The position numbers were made by a program, and so were the translations under genes. 64,000 nt of DNA from Flavobacterium cheongpyeongense (GTDB lineage: Bacteria > Bacteroidota > Bacteroidia > Flavobacteriales > Flavobacteriaceae). Under the pieces are notes generated by a model that saw only the letters and a program-made list of their open reading frames with translations, was not told where the DNA came from and searched no databases. Location of the stretch: the NCBI RefSeq assembly GCF_003202435.1, contig NZ_QJHK01000001.1, positions 186,001-250,000 of the forward strand, given 5' to 3'. Positions 47,001 through 56,422 of the stretch are shown in pieces. Position 1 is the stretch's first letter. Every line of letters starts with the position of its first letter.

Positions 47001-48059
47001 CTAGCTTTTTTCTTCTTTATTGAAATACACTAAGTAGTAATACATTTGTTTTTCTTCATCCCAGCCTTTTTCAACAAATTTCTCAGCACTTTCAGGATTA
47101 ATGAAATCCATTTTAATCTGAATGTGAGTATCCAGATTAATTACATTTTTAATCGATTTTCTGGCGTCAGAAACAGCTGCATTGGCAATAGGGAATGAGG
47201 TTACATCCTCGATGCTGTATTTTTCTCCTTTATCAACTTTATAGTTTTTGAATTCAGGAATTAAATCAGGATTGTCCAGTACTTCATTCAGGAAATTTTG
47301 CTCTTCAAATTGATCATTTTTAGCAAAATAATTCACAGAACGGTTCATGAACATAACTTCTTCTTTTTTGTCTTCTGCCGGTAAAACCACGTCTTTTGCA
47401 AAGTTTTGGCAGAATTTTAAATATTTTTTGGTAATGAAATTTTCATCTTCAAAAGCATCAACAGATAAAAAATGCTCTAACCAGTAACGTGCATCATAAC
47501 GGTTACTGTCTACTGTTAGAATTTTATAACCTTCTTCTTTTTTATAATTGAAAATCAAACATCCTTTATCTAATTTGCTTAGGTTGATTCCCTGTTGTAA
47601 AATCATTTCGAGATTACTGTCTTTTTCTTCAAACTGTAAAAAATCGGCTTGCAGCTCGCTTTTAAAAATCCCAATAGCATCAACAACATTATTGTCAATA
47701 CTTAAATTGGTTAAATACGTGACATAAACCTCTCCATTTTTAATGTGTGGATGATTGGACTGTTCAAATAAATGTGTGGTAATTTTTTTTGAAATTTCTT
47801 GTAAATTGCCTGGATTATTAAAAATCTCCGTAGCATATTTAAACATGTCGTTGTAATCCAGATCGACTTCGTGTGCAAACTGATAATAGTTTTCTTCTTT
47901 TTCTCTAAAGGGTTTAAAAAAGTACTCTTTTATTAGAGGTACAATTTCATCATTTAAATTAAATGGCTGTTCCGATAAAAAAATCGCTTCGTTTCTGCTT
48001 TTGTTTCCTACACGATGAATCGCAAGCGTCTCGATGTGGGTGTTGAATAGGTTGATCAT
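47001..48059 (-). CDS. Nucleoid-associated protein (NdpA/YejK-like)
   Basis: A 352-residue soluble protein that matches the 37-kDa nucleoid-associated protein family in length and layout. The N-terminus (FNTHIETLAIHRVGNKSRNE) and the segment YVTYLTNLSIDNNVVDAIGIFKSE-like (here split by variation) are characteristic. The C-terminal half ends with a region on Ile/Asp-rich strands (IQIKMDFINPES). Family members bind DNA in the nucleoid, but their exact role is poorly known. It is preceded by a frameshifted four-helix-bundle gene on the same strand. Confidence 0.85.
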   Translation of the reverse strand: MINLFNTHIETLAIHRVGNKSRNEAIFLSEQPFNLNDEIVPLIKEYFFKPFREKEENYYQFAHEVDLDYNDMFKYATEIFNNPGNLQEISKKITTHLFEQSNHPHIKNGEVYVTYLTNLSIDNNVVDAIGIFKSELQADFLQFEEKDSNLEMILQQGINLSKLDKGCLIFNYKKEEGYKILTVDSNRYDARYWLEHFLSVDAFEDENFITKKYLKFCQNFAKDVVLPAEDKKEEVMFMNRSVNYFAKNDQFEEQNFLNEVLDNPDLIPEFKNYKVDKGEKYSIEDVTSFPIANAAVSDARKSIKNVINLDTHIQIKMDFINPESAEKFVEKGWDEEKQMYYYLVYFNKEEKS

Positions 48060-48106
48060 TTTTTTTATTTAGGTCCAAAGCAGCAAAGGTTCATAGGGAC
48101 AAAGGT

Positions 48107-48465
48107 TTATTTACGGTCTTTTATTTTTCGAATAAAAGTACTTAACATTCGTTCAATTTCTTTACTGACTTTGTGTATTTGATTAAATTGATTTTCGTTT
48201 ATAAATTTAAGATTATAAGAAACCTCCAATTGTGTTTGTATTTCAAATAATGAAGAAATTGCAATATTTAAAAATCGCAAATAATCATTGTCGCCATTTT
48301 TCCCGGACCCTTCTGCAATGTTACTTGGAATTGATATTGAACTTCTTCGAATTTGTGAAGTTAGTCCATAATTTCTTCTTTCGGTAATACAGATGTTAAT
48401 TTGTAAATTTCTGTGACAAAGTTCATTGACTTCTGCCAAATTAAAAGATTTCTAAAGGTGCTCAT
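48107..48465 (-). pseudogene. Frameshifted four-helix-bundle protein (S23/IVS-type family)
   Basis: Two overlapping frames together make a complete member of the small four-helix-bundle family. Frame one (from the ATG at 48465) gives MSTFRNLLIWQKSMNFV… ending VLPKEEIMD. Frame two continues NYGLTSQIRRSSISIPSNIAEG, the family's signature segment, and ends FIRKIKDRK at 48107. The break lies at about 48370-48375, in an A/T run. One missing base would explain it, restoring KEE-x-YGLTSQ. The family is about 120 residues and was first seen as an insert in 23S rRNA genes, but here it is a stand-alone gene. Sequencing error is possible. Confidence 0.8.
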
Positions 48466-48584
48466 ATTTTTATGTTTAAAATTTAAAACATAAAAACAAA
48501 AAATATTCTTACAAAAAAAATAATTTAGATTATTGAGAAAATCTATGAACCTTTTGCAAATTTGAATTCTGTACCTAAAGAAAA

Positions 48585-49124
48585 TTAATTCCAATTTTCC
48601 TCAAATCCAAAATCTTCAAAGCTGTCGTCGCCTTCAAACATATCAAGATCGTCTTCGTCTAAATCGTCTTCAAATTCCCCGTAAATATCGTCATGCATAT
48701 CGGCTTCGAAGTTTTTTTCTCCGGCTTCATCTGGCATTTCTCCGTGTGAAAATAATGTTTCAGGATAAATTGCCCCAACAGATTCTTCTTCTATCGCAGC
48801 CAATTCAACTAAGAAAGTCCACATACTGATGAAATCATAAACATAGATAATTTTAGTGTTTTCTTTGTCTAAGATACTAGATAATGGATAATCATTCATA
48901 GTTCTTATTTCGCCTGGAATATCTCCGGTATCAAAAAGTGGAATTTCATCCTCCTGATTCCAGGTATCGTCGCAAGTGTAAAACGAAGCTACTTCTGATC
49001 CGTCAAAACCAAAAGCGTTGAAGATTGCATTGTGTAAATCTTCAAGTGTGTCGTCTTCAAGAATTGCGATGTCTCTGAATATATCTTCTTCGGCGTCCAG
49101 GATTACTCTAAATTTATAAACCAT
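48585..49124 (-). CDS. Plasmid pRiA4b ORF-3-like family protein
   Basis: A 179-residue acidic soluble protein. The N-terminal 110 residues match the pRiA4b ORF-3-like fold: YKFRVILDAEEDIFRDIAI, LEDLHNAIFNAFGFD, then SFYTCDDTW and KIIYVYDF with the Trp-Thr-Phe segment WTFLVEL. The last 60 residues are a tail rich in Asp and Glu (DDLDEDDLDMFEGDD). The family appears in transposons and plasmids but its function is not known. A TACCTTTG box lies upstream at 49148-49155. Confidence 0.8.
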   Translation of the reverse strand: MVYKFRVILDAEEDIFRDIAILEDDTLEDLHNAIFNAFGFDGSEVASFYTCDDTWNQEDEIPLFDTGDIPGEIRTMNDYPLSSILDKENTKIIYVYDFISMWTFLVELAAIEEESVGAIYPETLFSHGEMPDEAGEKNFEADMHDDIYGEFEDDLDEDDLDMFEGDDSFEDFGFEENWN

Positions 49125-49147
49125 AATCTTTGTTTTTATTGAGACGT

Positions 49148-49155
49148 CAAAGGTA
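49148..49155 (-). promoter_or_regulatory. -7 box of the pRiA4b ORF-3-like gene
   Basis: TACCTTTG on the minus strand, 23 bp before the start at 49124. Confidence 0.55.
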
Positions 49156-49296
49156 AAATATAAAAAACGAAATACGAATTAGGAATAACGATTTGTTGAA
49201 AAGATTTTTCATTGCCAGTCTGAGTTTAGGTAAATTCTAAAATTTAATTAGTAAGGCTTTGACTTCGCTCAGGGTGACATTAGTAAAAAGAACATT

Positions 49297-49896
49297 CTAT
49301 TTTTTGCCCAATCTTTTTTTAATTTTATGATAATGTTTATGATATGTGCTATGACTGGGATAAGTTCTGCTCGAAGTCATATTGTTGAAGATTAAAGCTG
49401 TAAAAAGCAAAATCAAAACACCAATTAATACCGGAGAAAGGACATACATATAGCCCAGGTCTTTTATTTTATCAGAACCAATAACTGCAATAAGAGCTGT
49501 TGCACCTCCGGGAGGGTGTAAAGTTTTAGTAATCTGCATTAAAATTATAGCAAGTGAAACTGCCAGTGGCGCAGCAATCCAAATAATATCAGGGGTAAAT
49601 TTATGAACAGTGACACCAATAAAAGCTGAAACTAAATGACCACCAACGAGATTACGGGGCTGAGAAAAGGGGCTCTGAATAATTCCGTAGACAAGTACAC
49701 TCGATGCTCCAAATGAACCAATTAAATAAACGGCATCATTTCCTGAAAAATGTATTGACTGAATGTAAGCCAGGATTCCAATACCTACAAATGAGCCTAA
49801 AAAAGACCAAAAGTGTTCTTTATAATCTACTAAAGTTTCTTTATAAAGAATGTAACGTGTTTTGCGGTATCCTCTTTTTATTTTTTGAACAGGCAT
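49297..49896 (-). CDS. HPP-family membrane protein
   Basis: A 199-residue integral membrane protein with four to five hydrophobic segments. The family signature is visible as LHPPGGATALIAVIG (residues about 127-141), containing the HPP motif that names the family, and FGASSVLVYGI earlier. Some HPP proteins are reported as nitrite transporters in plastids and cyanobacteria, but function in Bacteroidota is not established. It lies 5 bp after a ClC-type channel gene on the same strand, so both are probably expressed together. Confidence 0.88.
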   Translation of the reverse strand: MPVQKIKRGYRKTRYILYKETLVDYKEHFWSFLGSFVGIGILAYIQSIHFSGNDAVYLIGSFGASSVLVYGIIQSPFSQPRNLVGGHLVSAFIGVTVHKFTPDIIWIAAPLAVSLAIILMQITKTLHPPGGATALIAVIGSDKIKDLGYMYVLSPVLIGVLILLFTALIFNNMTSSRTYPSHSTYHKHYHKIKKRLGKK

Positions 49897-49901
49897 GATT
49901 T

Positions 49902-51182
49902 CTATTTTACTAAACTTGGCGAATAACTATACACAGTGTAAGGATAAATCATTTTTGCAGTGTATTTCGAAATTAAACAAACTACCATAATTGGAAAAAA
50001 TAAGGTGTAATCGTTTGTAAGCCCGCATACTAAAAATATAGCTGTAAATGGTGCGTGGATACTTGCGCTTAGTACGGCGGCCATTCCGATGATCATAAAG
50101 TTAACAGGAATTACATGAATCTGAAAAAAAGTATTTAAAACGGAAGCCAGTAATAATCCTAAAAAAGCCCCTATAAAAAGACTTGGCGCAAAAACGCCTC
50201 CATCACCACCTGAAGCTAACGTAATAGAAGTAACAATTGGTTTAAGAAGCAATATGCCAATAAAAGTTAAGGCTAAAGTGAATGTCATTATTTGGTTTGG
50301 AGCAATAAAGCTGGTTTTAATAGCATGGTACCCTTCACCATATAATTGCGGAAAAATAAACAGCGAAATACTTAAAACTACTGATCCTATTATGATTTTG
50401 TAGTAATGGGTATCGATTTTTCCAAATTGAGATTTAAAAAACAAAACACAGCGAGTCAGATAAACTGAATTCATTCCGGCCAAAATTCCTAAAAGAATAA
50501 AATATGGAATGGCTTTAAAATGCCAGGTTGTGATTGAAATCGCAAACAAAGGTTCTTCTTTTAGAATAGAAAGCAATCCAAAAGCAATTGAAACCGCTAT
50601 AACATTTGAAATAATAAAAGCTTTGGTCACTTTTCTTGAAATGACTTCAAGAGCAAATAAAATTCCGGCAATCGGACTACTAAAAAGTGCCGTAACTCCC
50701 GCAGCAATACCAGCACAAATTAATTCGGTTTTATATTGACGGAAAACATTTTCTTTTTCGTGTGCAACAGAACCAATAGTCGCTGTAGCCACAACAGTAG
50801 AAACTTCGATTCCGGTTGAACCTCCAAAAATAACGGTTAATAATCCGTTGATGAAATGAGAAGGAATTTTATAAGAAGGCAAATTTTTTGATTTTGAACC
50901 TGTACTCTCAAAGACTTCCTTGATTCCTTTGTTTTCTTTTTTCTTAAAAAGATATTGTCTTAGAAAATAAATTACAGATAATCCAAAAACGGGGAAAACG
51001 ATATAAAAAATTGGATTTACCGATACTTCATGAAAAAAGATTTCTTCGTAATATTCGGTTATTTTTTTTAGTGAAATTCCGAGAAAAGCAGAAAGAAAGC
51101 CAATTAAGATAGAAACAATAACTAATTTTCGGAATTTAATAAATTGATGATTTTTTTTGATTTGAGCCGTTTTGTTCATCAT
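49902..51182 (-). CDS. ClC-family chloride channel or transporter
   Basis: A 426-residue membrane protein with about ten hydrophobic segments and no C-terminal CBS domains. ClC landmarks are visible: 'GLLTVIFGGSTGIEVSTV' in the position of GREGP (residues about 113-130), FSSPIAGILFALE, and GGDGGVFAPSLFIGAFLG. At the GREGP site the gating glutamate appears replaced by Thr (T123), with a Glu three residues later (E126). That suggests non-canonical gating, although the alignment is by eye. It is followed by the HPP gene after 5 bp. A TAATTTTG box lies upstream at 51222-51229. Confidence 0.9.
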   Translation of the reverse strand: MMNKTAQIKKNHQFIKFRKLVIVSILIGFLSAFLGISLKKITEYYEEIFFHEVSVNPIFYIVFPVFGLSVIYFLRQYLFKKKENKGIKEVFESTGSKSKNLPSYKIPSHFINGLLTVIFGGSTGIEVSTVVATATIGSVAHEKENVFRQYKTELICAGIAAGVTALFSSPIAGILFALEVISRKVTKAFIISNVIAVSIAFGLLSILKEEPLFAISITTWHFKAIPYFILLGILAGMNSVYLTRCVLFFKSQFGKIDTHYYKIIIGSVVLSISLFIFPQLYGEGYHAIKTSFIAPNQIMTFTLALTFIGILLLKPIVTSITLASGGDGGVFAPSLFIGAFLGLLLASVLNTFFQIHVIPVNFMIIGMAAVLSASIHAPFTAIFLVCGLTNDYTLFFPIMVVCLISKYTAKMIYPYTVYSYSPSLVK

Positions 51183-51221
51183 TAAGTAAATTTGTAAGCC
51201 ACAATATTTTTATGTGTATTA

Positions 51222-51229
51222 CAAAATTA
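51222..51229 (-). promoter_or_regulatory. -7 box of the ClC/HPP operon
   Basis: TAATTTTG on the minus strand, 40 bp before the start at 51182. Confidence 0.45.
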
Positions 51230-51361
51230 GATAATCATATTCGGTTTTTAATAAAAAATACTCAGTATATTATGTTAAAATTGAGAATATAAGAAAATTC
51301 TTTCGGTGTGTTTTTACTGACACATCGATGAAATATCTCACAGAATTTAATCATCTAATAA

Positions 51362-51751
51362 TTATCTTTCATAGAATTCTATAGGTAATTCATCAGGATC
51401 GGTGATAAAAGTAAATCGTTTTTCAGTTGTTTCATCAATCCTTACAGGTTCTGATTCGATGTTTTTAGAATTTAAAAAAGTAACTGTTTCTTCTAAATTA
51501 ATAACTTCAAAAGCCAAATGACGTAAGCCAACAGCTTCAGGTCTTGAAGGCCTTTTGGGTGGATTTGGGAATGAAAATAATTCTACAATGTAAGTGCCGT
51601 TTAAGGCTAAATCGAGTTTGTAAGATTGACGTTCTTCGCGGTATATTTCTCTAATAATAGTTAATCCTAAAACTTCGGTATAAAAAGTTTTAGATTTTTG
51701 ATAATCAGAGCATAAGATAGCAATGTGGTGAACTTTGTTTAAGGTAAGCAT
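51362..51751 (-). CDS. VOC/glyoxalase-like protein (YaeR/GloA2 type)
   Basis: A 129-residue vicinal-oxygen-chelate fold protein. Two beta-alpha-beta-beta-beta modules are visible: KVHHIAILCSDYQKSKTFY with the first metal-binding His, then GLRHLAFEVINLEETV with the second, and FITDPDELPIEFYE with the final Glu. This is the YaeR-like branch, usually annotated as lactoylglutathione lyase-like, but the substrate is unknown. Its ATG overlaps the stop of the acetyltransferase gene upstream by 1 bp (TAATG), indicating translational coupling. Confidence 0.88.
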   Translation of the reverse strand: MLTLNKVHHIAILCSDYQKSKTFYTEVLGLTIIREIYREERQSYKLDLALNGTYIVELFSFPNPPKRPSRPEAVGLRHLAFEVINLEETVTFLNSKNIESEPVRIDETTEKRFTFITDPDELPIEFYER

Positions 51752-52326
51752 TATATATTTGATTCAGATTCCTGATTTAATTTCCGAATTACCTTGGCGG
51801 GGTTTCCAACAGCTAACGAATTGTCAGGAATATCTTTTGTAACGACAGATCCTGCACCAATAACAGATCCTTTGCCAATTGTTACACCCGGACAAATTAC
51901 AGCGTTTCCGCCAATCCAGCAATCGTCTCCAATCGTAACCGGATAAGCATTTTCCAATGTTTTTCTTAATTCAGCATCAAGTGGGTGTGATGCAGTGTAA
52001 ATCTGAACATTCGGTGCAATAAATACATTTGATCCAATGGTTACTGGTGCACAGTCTAAAACAACACAATTTACATTGAAATAAACATTTTCTCCGCAGA
52101 AAATATTATAGCCGTAATCACAATGAAAAGGAGGTTCAATGTAAAAGCCTGATCCGGCATTTGGAATTAATGCTGCTAAAATTTCTTTTGCTTTTTTGGT
52201 AATGCGGTATTCTTTTACATTCAGATTATGAAGTAAGATTTTTGCAGCTCGGCGCCCTTTTACTAATTCGGGATCAAAAGCGTTGTAATATTCGCCGCTT
52301 ACCATTTTTTCTTTTTCGGTTTTCAT
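51751..52326 (-). CDS. Sugar O-acetyltransferase (maltose acetyltransferase type)
   Basis: A 191-residue left-handed beta-helix acetyltransferase that moves acetyl from acetyl-CoA to a sugar. The start [21 protein letters not shown] at 52326 is the family's normal N-terminus. An in-frame start at 52398 would overlap the neighbouring gene and add 24 odd residues. Catalytic His is in TASHPLDAE, and hexapeptide repeats follow ([34 protein letters not shown]). Third gene of a four-gene operon: 2 bp after the YCII gene and overlapping the VOC gene by 1 bp. Confidence 0.92.
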   Translation of the reverse strand: MKTEKEKMVSGEYYNAFDPELVKGRRAAKILLHNLNVKEYRITKKAKEILAALIPNAGSGFYIEPPFHCDYGYNIFCGENVYFNVNCVVLDCAPVTIGSNVFIAPNVQIYTASHPLDAELRKTLENAYPVTIGDDCWIGGNAVICPGVTIGKGSVIGAGSVVTKDIPDNSLAVGNPAKVIRKLNQESESNI

Positions 52327-52328
52327 AA

Positions 52329-52787
52329 TTACATTTTCGTCCTGGCAATTTTCTCGTGTATCTTTACGGTTTCCTGCAAAGCTGCGGTGCAATACCACGG
52401 TGTTAATTCAGCTTCAAGCAAATTGGCTTTTATAGCTGGGTCAGTGGCAACAAGCGTTTTGGCTTCTTCTATAGTTTCTACATTAAAAATATAAATCCCT
52501 CTGTAGTTTCTGTCATTTTTCATAAAAGGACCGGCTACAACCAGTTTTCCTTCTTTGGCTAATTTATTAATGTTTGCCATGTGGCCTTCAAACAATTTTT
52601 TACTTTCTTCTTTGGAAACCGTGGTATTGCTTCCCGATTTTAAAAGACAAAAGACATATTTTTTCATTCCGTATTCGTCGGCATTGAGGGATTTTGCAAG
52701 CTTCTCATCAAACTTAATCTCTGTTTCTTGGGAGAAACTAATTAAGCTGAATAAGAAAAAAACAAAAATAAAAAGAGTGTTTTTCAT
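52329..52787 (-). CDS. Exported YCII-domain protein
   Basis: A 152-residue protein. It starts with a signal peptide ([20 protein letters not shown]), which is unusual for this family of small cytoplasmic ferredoxin-like folds. The YCII domain (about 42-140) has the segment [20 protein letters not shown] containing the conserved His, and [22 protein letters not shown] proteins are of mostly unknown function and resemble muconolactone isomerase. It is the second gene of the operon, 16 bp after the DinB-like gene. Confidence 0.82.
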   Translation of the reverse strand: MKNTLFIFVFFLFSLISFSQETEIKFDEKLAKSLNADEYGMKKYVFCLLKSGSNTTVSKEESKKLFEGHMANINKLAKEGKLVVAGPFMKNDRNYRGIYIFNVETIEEAKTLVATDPAIKANLLEAELTPWYCTAALQETVKIHEKIARTKM

Positions 52788-52803
52788 AATGTTTCTTTAA
52801 CGA

Positions 52804-53262
52804 TTAAAGCATTTTCTTCAGAATAACAATCTGTCCTAAATGGTAAATATCATGCTGAATAATTCCGTGAATGTGTTCGTAATACGTATGATTATTGTTA
52901 ATGTATATTTTTGATAAATCAGCATCATCAAAACCTTGAAAAAAAGCATTCCATGATTCCTGAGATTTTGCCAGATTTTGAAGTGATTGCTCCCAGGCAG
53001 CTTCGGATGGATCTAAAACAGGTACAAAATAATTATGATCAGGAGTTATAATTACCTCACCCTGAACCCGTTTTAAAATGTTTCTTCTCCATTGTATTAG
53101 ATGATTGACAATTTCCCAGATTGTATTGAGATTGGGATGTGCCTTTTTGTAAGCCTGTCCTGCAGTAATATTTTTTAAAGTATCTGCCAAAGTGACTTCA
53201 AGCCACGGATTTCCATTATAAATGGATTGATATAAATTTGAAATTCTCTTGCTCTCTGACAT
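52804..53262 (-). CDS. DinB-superfamily protein
   Basis: A 152-residue four-helix protein of the DinB/YfiT-type superfamily, whose members bind a divalent metal with three His and often act as thiol-dependent S-transferases. Candidate ligands are the His in IWEIVNHLIQW and two in HIHGIIQHDIYHLGQI. The start MSESKRISNLYQ at 53262 is preferred to 53319, which would add a cysteine-rich leader. It is the first gene of the minus-strand operon DinB, YCII, acetyltransferase, VOC. Confidence 0.85.
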   Translation of the reverse strand: MSESKRISNLYQSIYNGNPWLEVTLADTLKNITAGQAYKKAHPNLNTIWEIVNHLIQWRRNILKRVQGEVIITPDHNYFVPVLDPSEAAWEQSLQNLAKSQESWNAFFQGFDDADLSKIYINNNHTYYEHIHGIIQHDIYHLGQIVILKKML

Positions 53263-53373
53263 AATAAATGGTTTTTTGCAATTCATAGCTAAGATACAAA
53301 TTAGTATTTTACAACTCATCCCTAAAATTCTACAATTGGGTTATTATATATTTTTTAACAAGAATGATTGGAA

Positions 53374-53381
53374 TACATTTG
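53374..53381 (+). promoter_or_regulatory. -7 box of the TonB-dependent receptor gene
   Basis: TACATTTG matches TAnnTTTG, 20 bp before the ATG at 53401. Confidence 0.5.
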
Positions 53382-53400
53382 CTTCATCAAAATCAATTTT

Positions 53401-55566
53401 ATGAAAACCAAATTACTTTTTACAATCAGTTTTTTATTTCTTACGATTTTCATTTTTGCCCAAACTACTATTTCCGGAAAAGTAGTTGACCAAAAAGGAA
53501 AACCAGTGACAGGTGCAAATATTTATATCGACGGAACTTATGATGGGGCTACCAGTTCTGAAACAGGAGATTTCTCTTTTGAAACCACTTCTACAGGAAA
53601 TCAATTTATAGTCATAAGTTTTTTATTGTATGAAACATTCAAAAAAGAAATAGATGTTACCAATTTTAAAGATCAAACGGTTAAACTAAGAGAAAATGTA
53701 AATGCACTTGATGCTGTTGTAATTACTGCAGGAACTTTAGAATCCGGCGATAAAGCGAGGGTTTCGGTTTTAAAACCTTTAGATATTGTAACTACTGCAG
53801 GTTCTGCCGGAAATATTATTGCCGCTTTGCAGACTTTGCCGGGAACCCAAACTGTTGGAGAAGACGGACGTTTATTTGTACGTGGTGGTGAAGCCAGCGA
53901 AACCCAGACTTTTGTTGATGGAATTCGTGTAGCACAACCGTACGGAGCAACAACTAATAATTTGCCAACCCGAGGAAGATTTTCTCCTTTTTTATTCAGC
54001 GGAATTGCATTTTCAACAGGAGGTTATTCGGCCGAGTATGGTGAAGCTTTGTCAAGTGTTTTATTACTGAATACTCAGGATGAACCTGATATGAACAAAA
54101 CCGATATTGCTTTAATGACCGTTGGTTTAGGGTTGGGAAACACACAGAAATGGAAAAAAAGCTCGTTGAGTGTGAATACGGCTTACATTAATCTGGCACC
54201 TTATCAGGCAGTGATTCCACAAAATGTAGATTGGAATAGTCCTTATCAGTCCTTATCCGGAGAAACCGTTTATCGATATCATTTTACAAACGGAATTTTC
54301 AAATTATATGCAGCTTTCGATGCTTCTAAATTTGATCTGAATCAGAAAAATATCAATTTCGAAGACAAAGTCAGAACTGATTTAAACAATAATAATTTCT
54401 ATCTTAATGCATCTTACAAAGGAACTTTTGGCACTGGCTGGCAACTAACATCAGGAATTGGTTATGGATACAGTGTAAACAAAATCAAATATGATGTAAA
54501 TGATGTTGATAATGATGAGAATGCAGCACAATTGAAACTAAAATTAAGAAAAAGTGTTTCAGATTATTTTAAATTATCCTTTGGAGCTGACTATTTCATT
54601 ACCAAATTCAATGAAAATTTTGATAATAATGGCAATATCCAGACTTCAAATGGTTACGATTCAAATATTGCAGCTTTTTATACAGAAGGAGACATTTTAT
54701 TTTCGAAAAATTTAGCAGCAAAAGTAGGTTTACGACTTTCAAATAATAGTTTGCTTAATGAAACCAATATAGCACCGAGAGCATCCATTGCTTATAAAAT
54801 TTCAAAGAGCAGTCAGTTTTCTTTTGCTTACGGAGATTTTACACAAACACCGGTTGTCGATTACATCAAATATTCAAAGTACCACCAATTTGAAAGTGAA
54901 AAGGCAAGACATTATATCTTAAACTATCAATTTACAAAACCCGGACAGACTTTTAGAGCCGAAGCATATTATAAAGATTATAGTAATTTAGTTCAATATG
55001 ATACAAGAGATATCGCTTATAATTCGGTTTTCAATAATAACGGATCAGGTTATGCTAAAGGATTGGATTTATTTTGGAGGGACAGCAATTTATACAAAAA
55101 CTTAGAATATTGGATTTCCTATTCGTATATCGATTCAGAAAGGCAATATAAAAATTTTCCAACAATGGCTACTCCGAGTTTTATTGGGAATCATAGTTTG
55201 TCAATTGTAACGAAATATTTTATTACTGACTGGAAATCGCAAATTGGTTTCACAAACAGTTATAGTTCAGGACGTCCCTATAATGATCCAAACCAAACGC
55301 AGTTCATGAACGGAAAAACAAAGTCATATAACAGTTTGAGTTTTAACTGGGCGTATTTATTAACAACCCAAAAAATCCTGTATTTCTCTGTTTCAAATAT
55401 ATTAGGGAGCCAAAACGTTTTTGGGTATGATTACGCAAAACTGCCGGATGCAAATGGAGTTTACCAAAGACAGGCTGTTGTGCCAACTGCAGACCGCTTT
55501 TTCTTCTTAGGTTTCTTCTGGACCATTAGTAAGAATAAGAATGACAATCAGTTGAAGAATTTATAG
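53401..55566 (+). CDS. TonB-dependent receptor with N-terminal carboxypeptidase-like domain
   Basis: A 721-residue outer-membrane receptor. The start at 53401 gives a clean signal peptide (…LFLTIFIFAQ); the upstream in-frame start at 53368 lies on the promoter box. Residues about 22-110 form a CarboxypepD_reg-like domain (TTISGKVVDQKGKPVTGANIYI). The plug (about 120-230) contains LQTLPGTQTVGEDGRLFVRGG. The rest is a beta-barrel ending FFFLGFFWTISKNK. No SusD is adjacent, so it is not a SusC. The ligand is unknown: iron chelates, vitamins or peptides are all possible. Confidence 0.9.
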   Translation: MKTKLLFTISFLFLTIFIFAQTTISGKVVDQKGKPVTGANIYIDGTYDGATSSETGDFSFETTSTGNQFIVISFLLYETFKKEIDVTNFKDQTVKLRENVNALDAVVITAGTLESGDKARVSVLKPLDIVTTAGSAGNIIAALQTLPGTQTVGEDGRLFVRGGEASETQTFVDGIRVAQPYGATTNNLPTRGRFSPFLFSGIAFSTGGYSAEYGEALSSVLLLNTQDEPDMNKTDIALMTVGLGLGNTQKWKKSSLSVNTAYINLAPYQAVIPQNVDWNSPYQSLSGETVYRYHFTNGIFKLYAAFDASKFDLNQKNINFEDKVRTDLNNNNFYLNASYKGTFGTGWQLTSGIGYGYSVNKIKYDVNDVDNDENAAQLKLKLRKSVSDYFKLSFGADYFITKFNENFDNNGNIQTSNGYDSNIAAFYTEGDILFSKNLAAKVGLRLSNNSLLNETNIAPRASIAYKISKSSQFSFAYGDFTQTPVVDYIKYSKYHQFESEKARHYILNYQFTKPGQTFRAEAYYKDYSNLVQYDTRDIAYNSVFNNNGSGYAKGLDLFWRDSNLYKNLEYWISYSYIDSERQYKNFPTMATPSFIGNHSLSIVTKYFITDWKSQIGFTNSYSSGRPYNDPNQTQFMNGKTKSYNSLSFNWAYLLTTQKILYFSVSNILGSQNVFGYDYAKLPDANGVYQRQAVVPTADRFFFLGFFWTISKNKNDNQLKNL

Positions 55567-55776
55567 GTGTTAAGTTCTAATATGTTTATTTTTAGATATT
55601 AAAAAACAATTCAGTAACCAAATTCGACAACTCAGTATCATTTAATTTTATAAGATTAAAAACCAGCATACTTTTGAAGTATAAATTAATAATCAGAGTT
55701 TTAATCATCAATAAAAAACTTAGAGATTTAGATATCAGAACATTAAAAACTAAAATAACTTTAAAACAAAGAAATC

Positions 55777-56400
55777 ATGACCAAAATTATTACAGCCTTT
55801 ACATTATTTATCTGCAGTTTATTATCTGCACAAACACAATTTGAACAAGGAATGGGTAAAGCTTTCGAGCTTTGGAAAGAAGGAAAAAATGCTGAAGCTT
55901 CGGCAATGTTTGAAAGAATTGCAGCAGCAGACAAAACCAGCTATTTACCTAATTATTATGTTGCCTTAATTAATACAACAGCAGTTTTTACGGAAAAAGA
56001 CAAAACAAAAATTGATTTGTTATTGACAAAGGCACAAGATGCTTTAGATAAGGAAATAATAAAAGATCAAAACAATGCCGAATTATATATTTTGCAGGCT
56101 TTGATTTACACAGGATATGTGGTAGCTGATCCAATGACAAACGGAATGAAATACTCTGGCAAAGTAATGGAAGCTTACGCAAAAGCAAAAGCAATAGATC
56201 CAAACAATCCGAGAGCCGTTTTTGGAGAAGCAGATTATCAATTAGGCGGCGCAAAATGGACAGGTGTTGATACAAAACCACTGTGTGTACAAGTTGATAA
56301 AGCTATCGAACTTTTTGGTACTTTTAAACCTGAAACTCAATTTTCTCCAAAATGGGGATTGGAAAGAGCTTTGGAGGCACAAAAAAACTGCAAAAAATAA
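55777..56400 (+). CDS. Exported TPR-like protein of unknown function
   Basis: A 207-residue protein with a signal peptide (MTKIITAFTLFICSLLSAQT). The mature part is helical, with repeats in the TPR manner: FELWKEGKNAEASAMFERIA, then AYAKAKAIDPNNPRAVFGEA, each ending in the Pro-Asn turn common between TPR helices. It probably binds another envelope protein. It lies 210 bp after the TonB-dependent receptor gene and 22 bp before the LytS-type kinase gene, so it may be the first gene of the signalling operon. Confidence 0.7.
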   Translation: MTKIITAFTLFICSLLSAQTQFEQGMGKAFELWKEGKNAEASAMFERIAAADKTSYLPNYYVALINTTAVFTEKDKTKIDLLLTKAQDALDKEIIKDQNNAELYILQALIYTGYVVADPMTNGMKYSGKVMEAYAKAKAIDPNNPRAVFGEADYQLGGAKWTGVDTKPLCVQVDKAIELFGTFKPETQFSPKWGLERALEAQKNCKK

Positions 56401-56422
56401 AAACTAATTTCAGCTGATTATA

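Noticed and set aside
48361..48594. Independent small gene upstream of the four-helix-bundle frame
   Set aside because: Only the part from 48465 is family sequence, and it continues in the other frame after the break.
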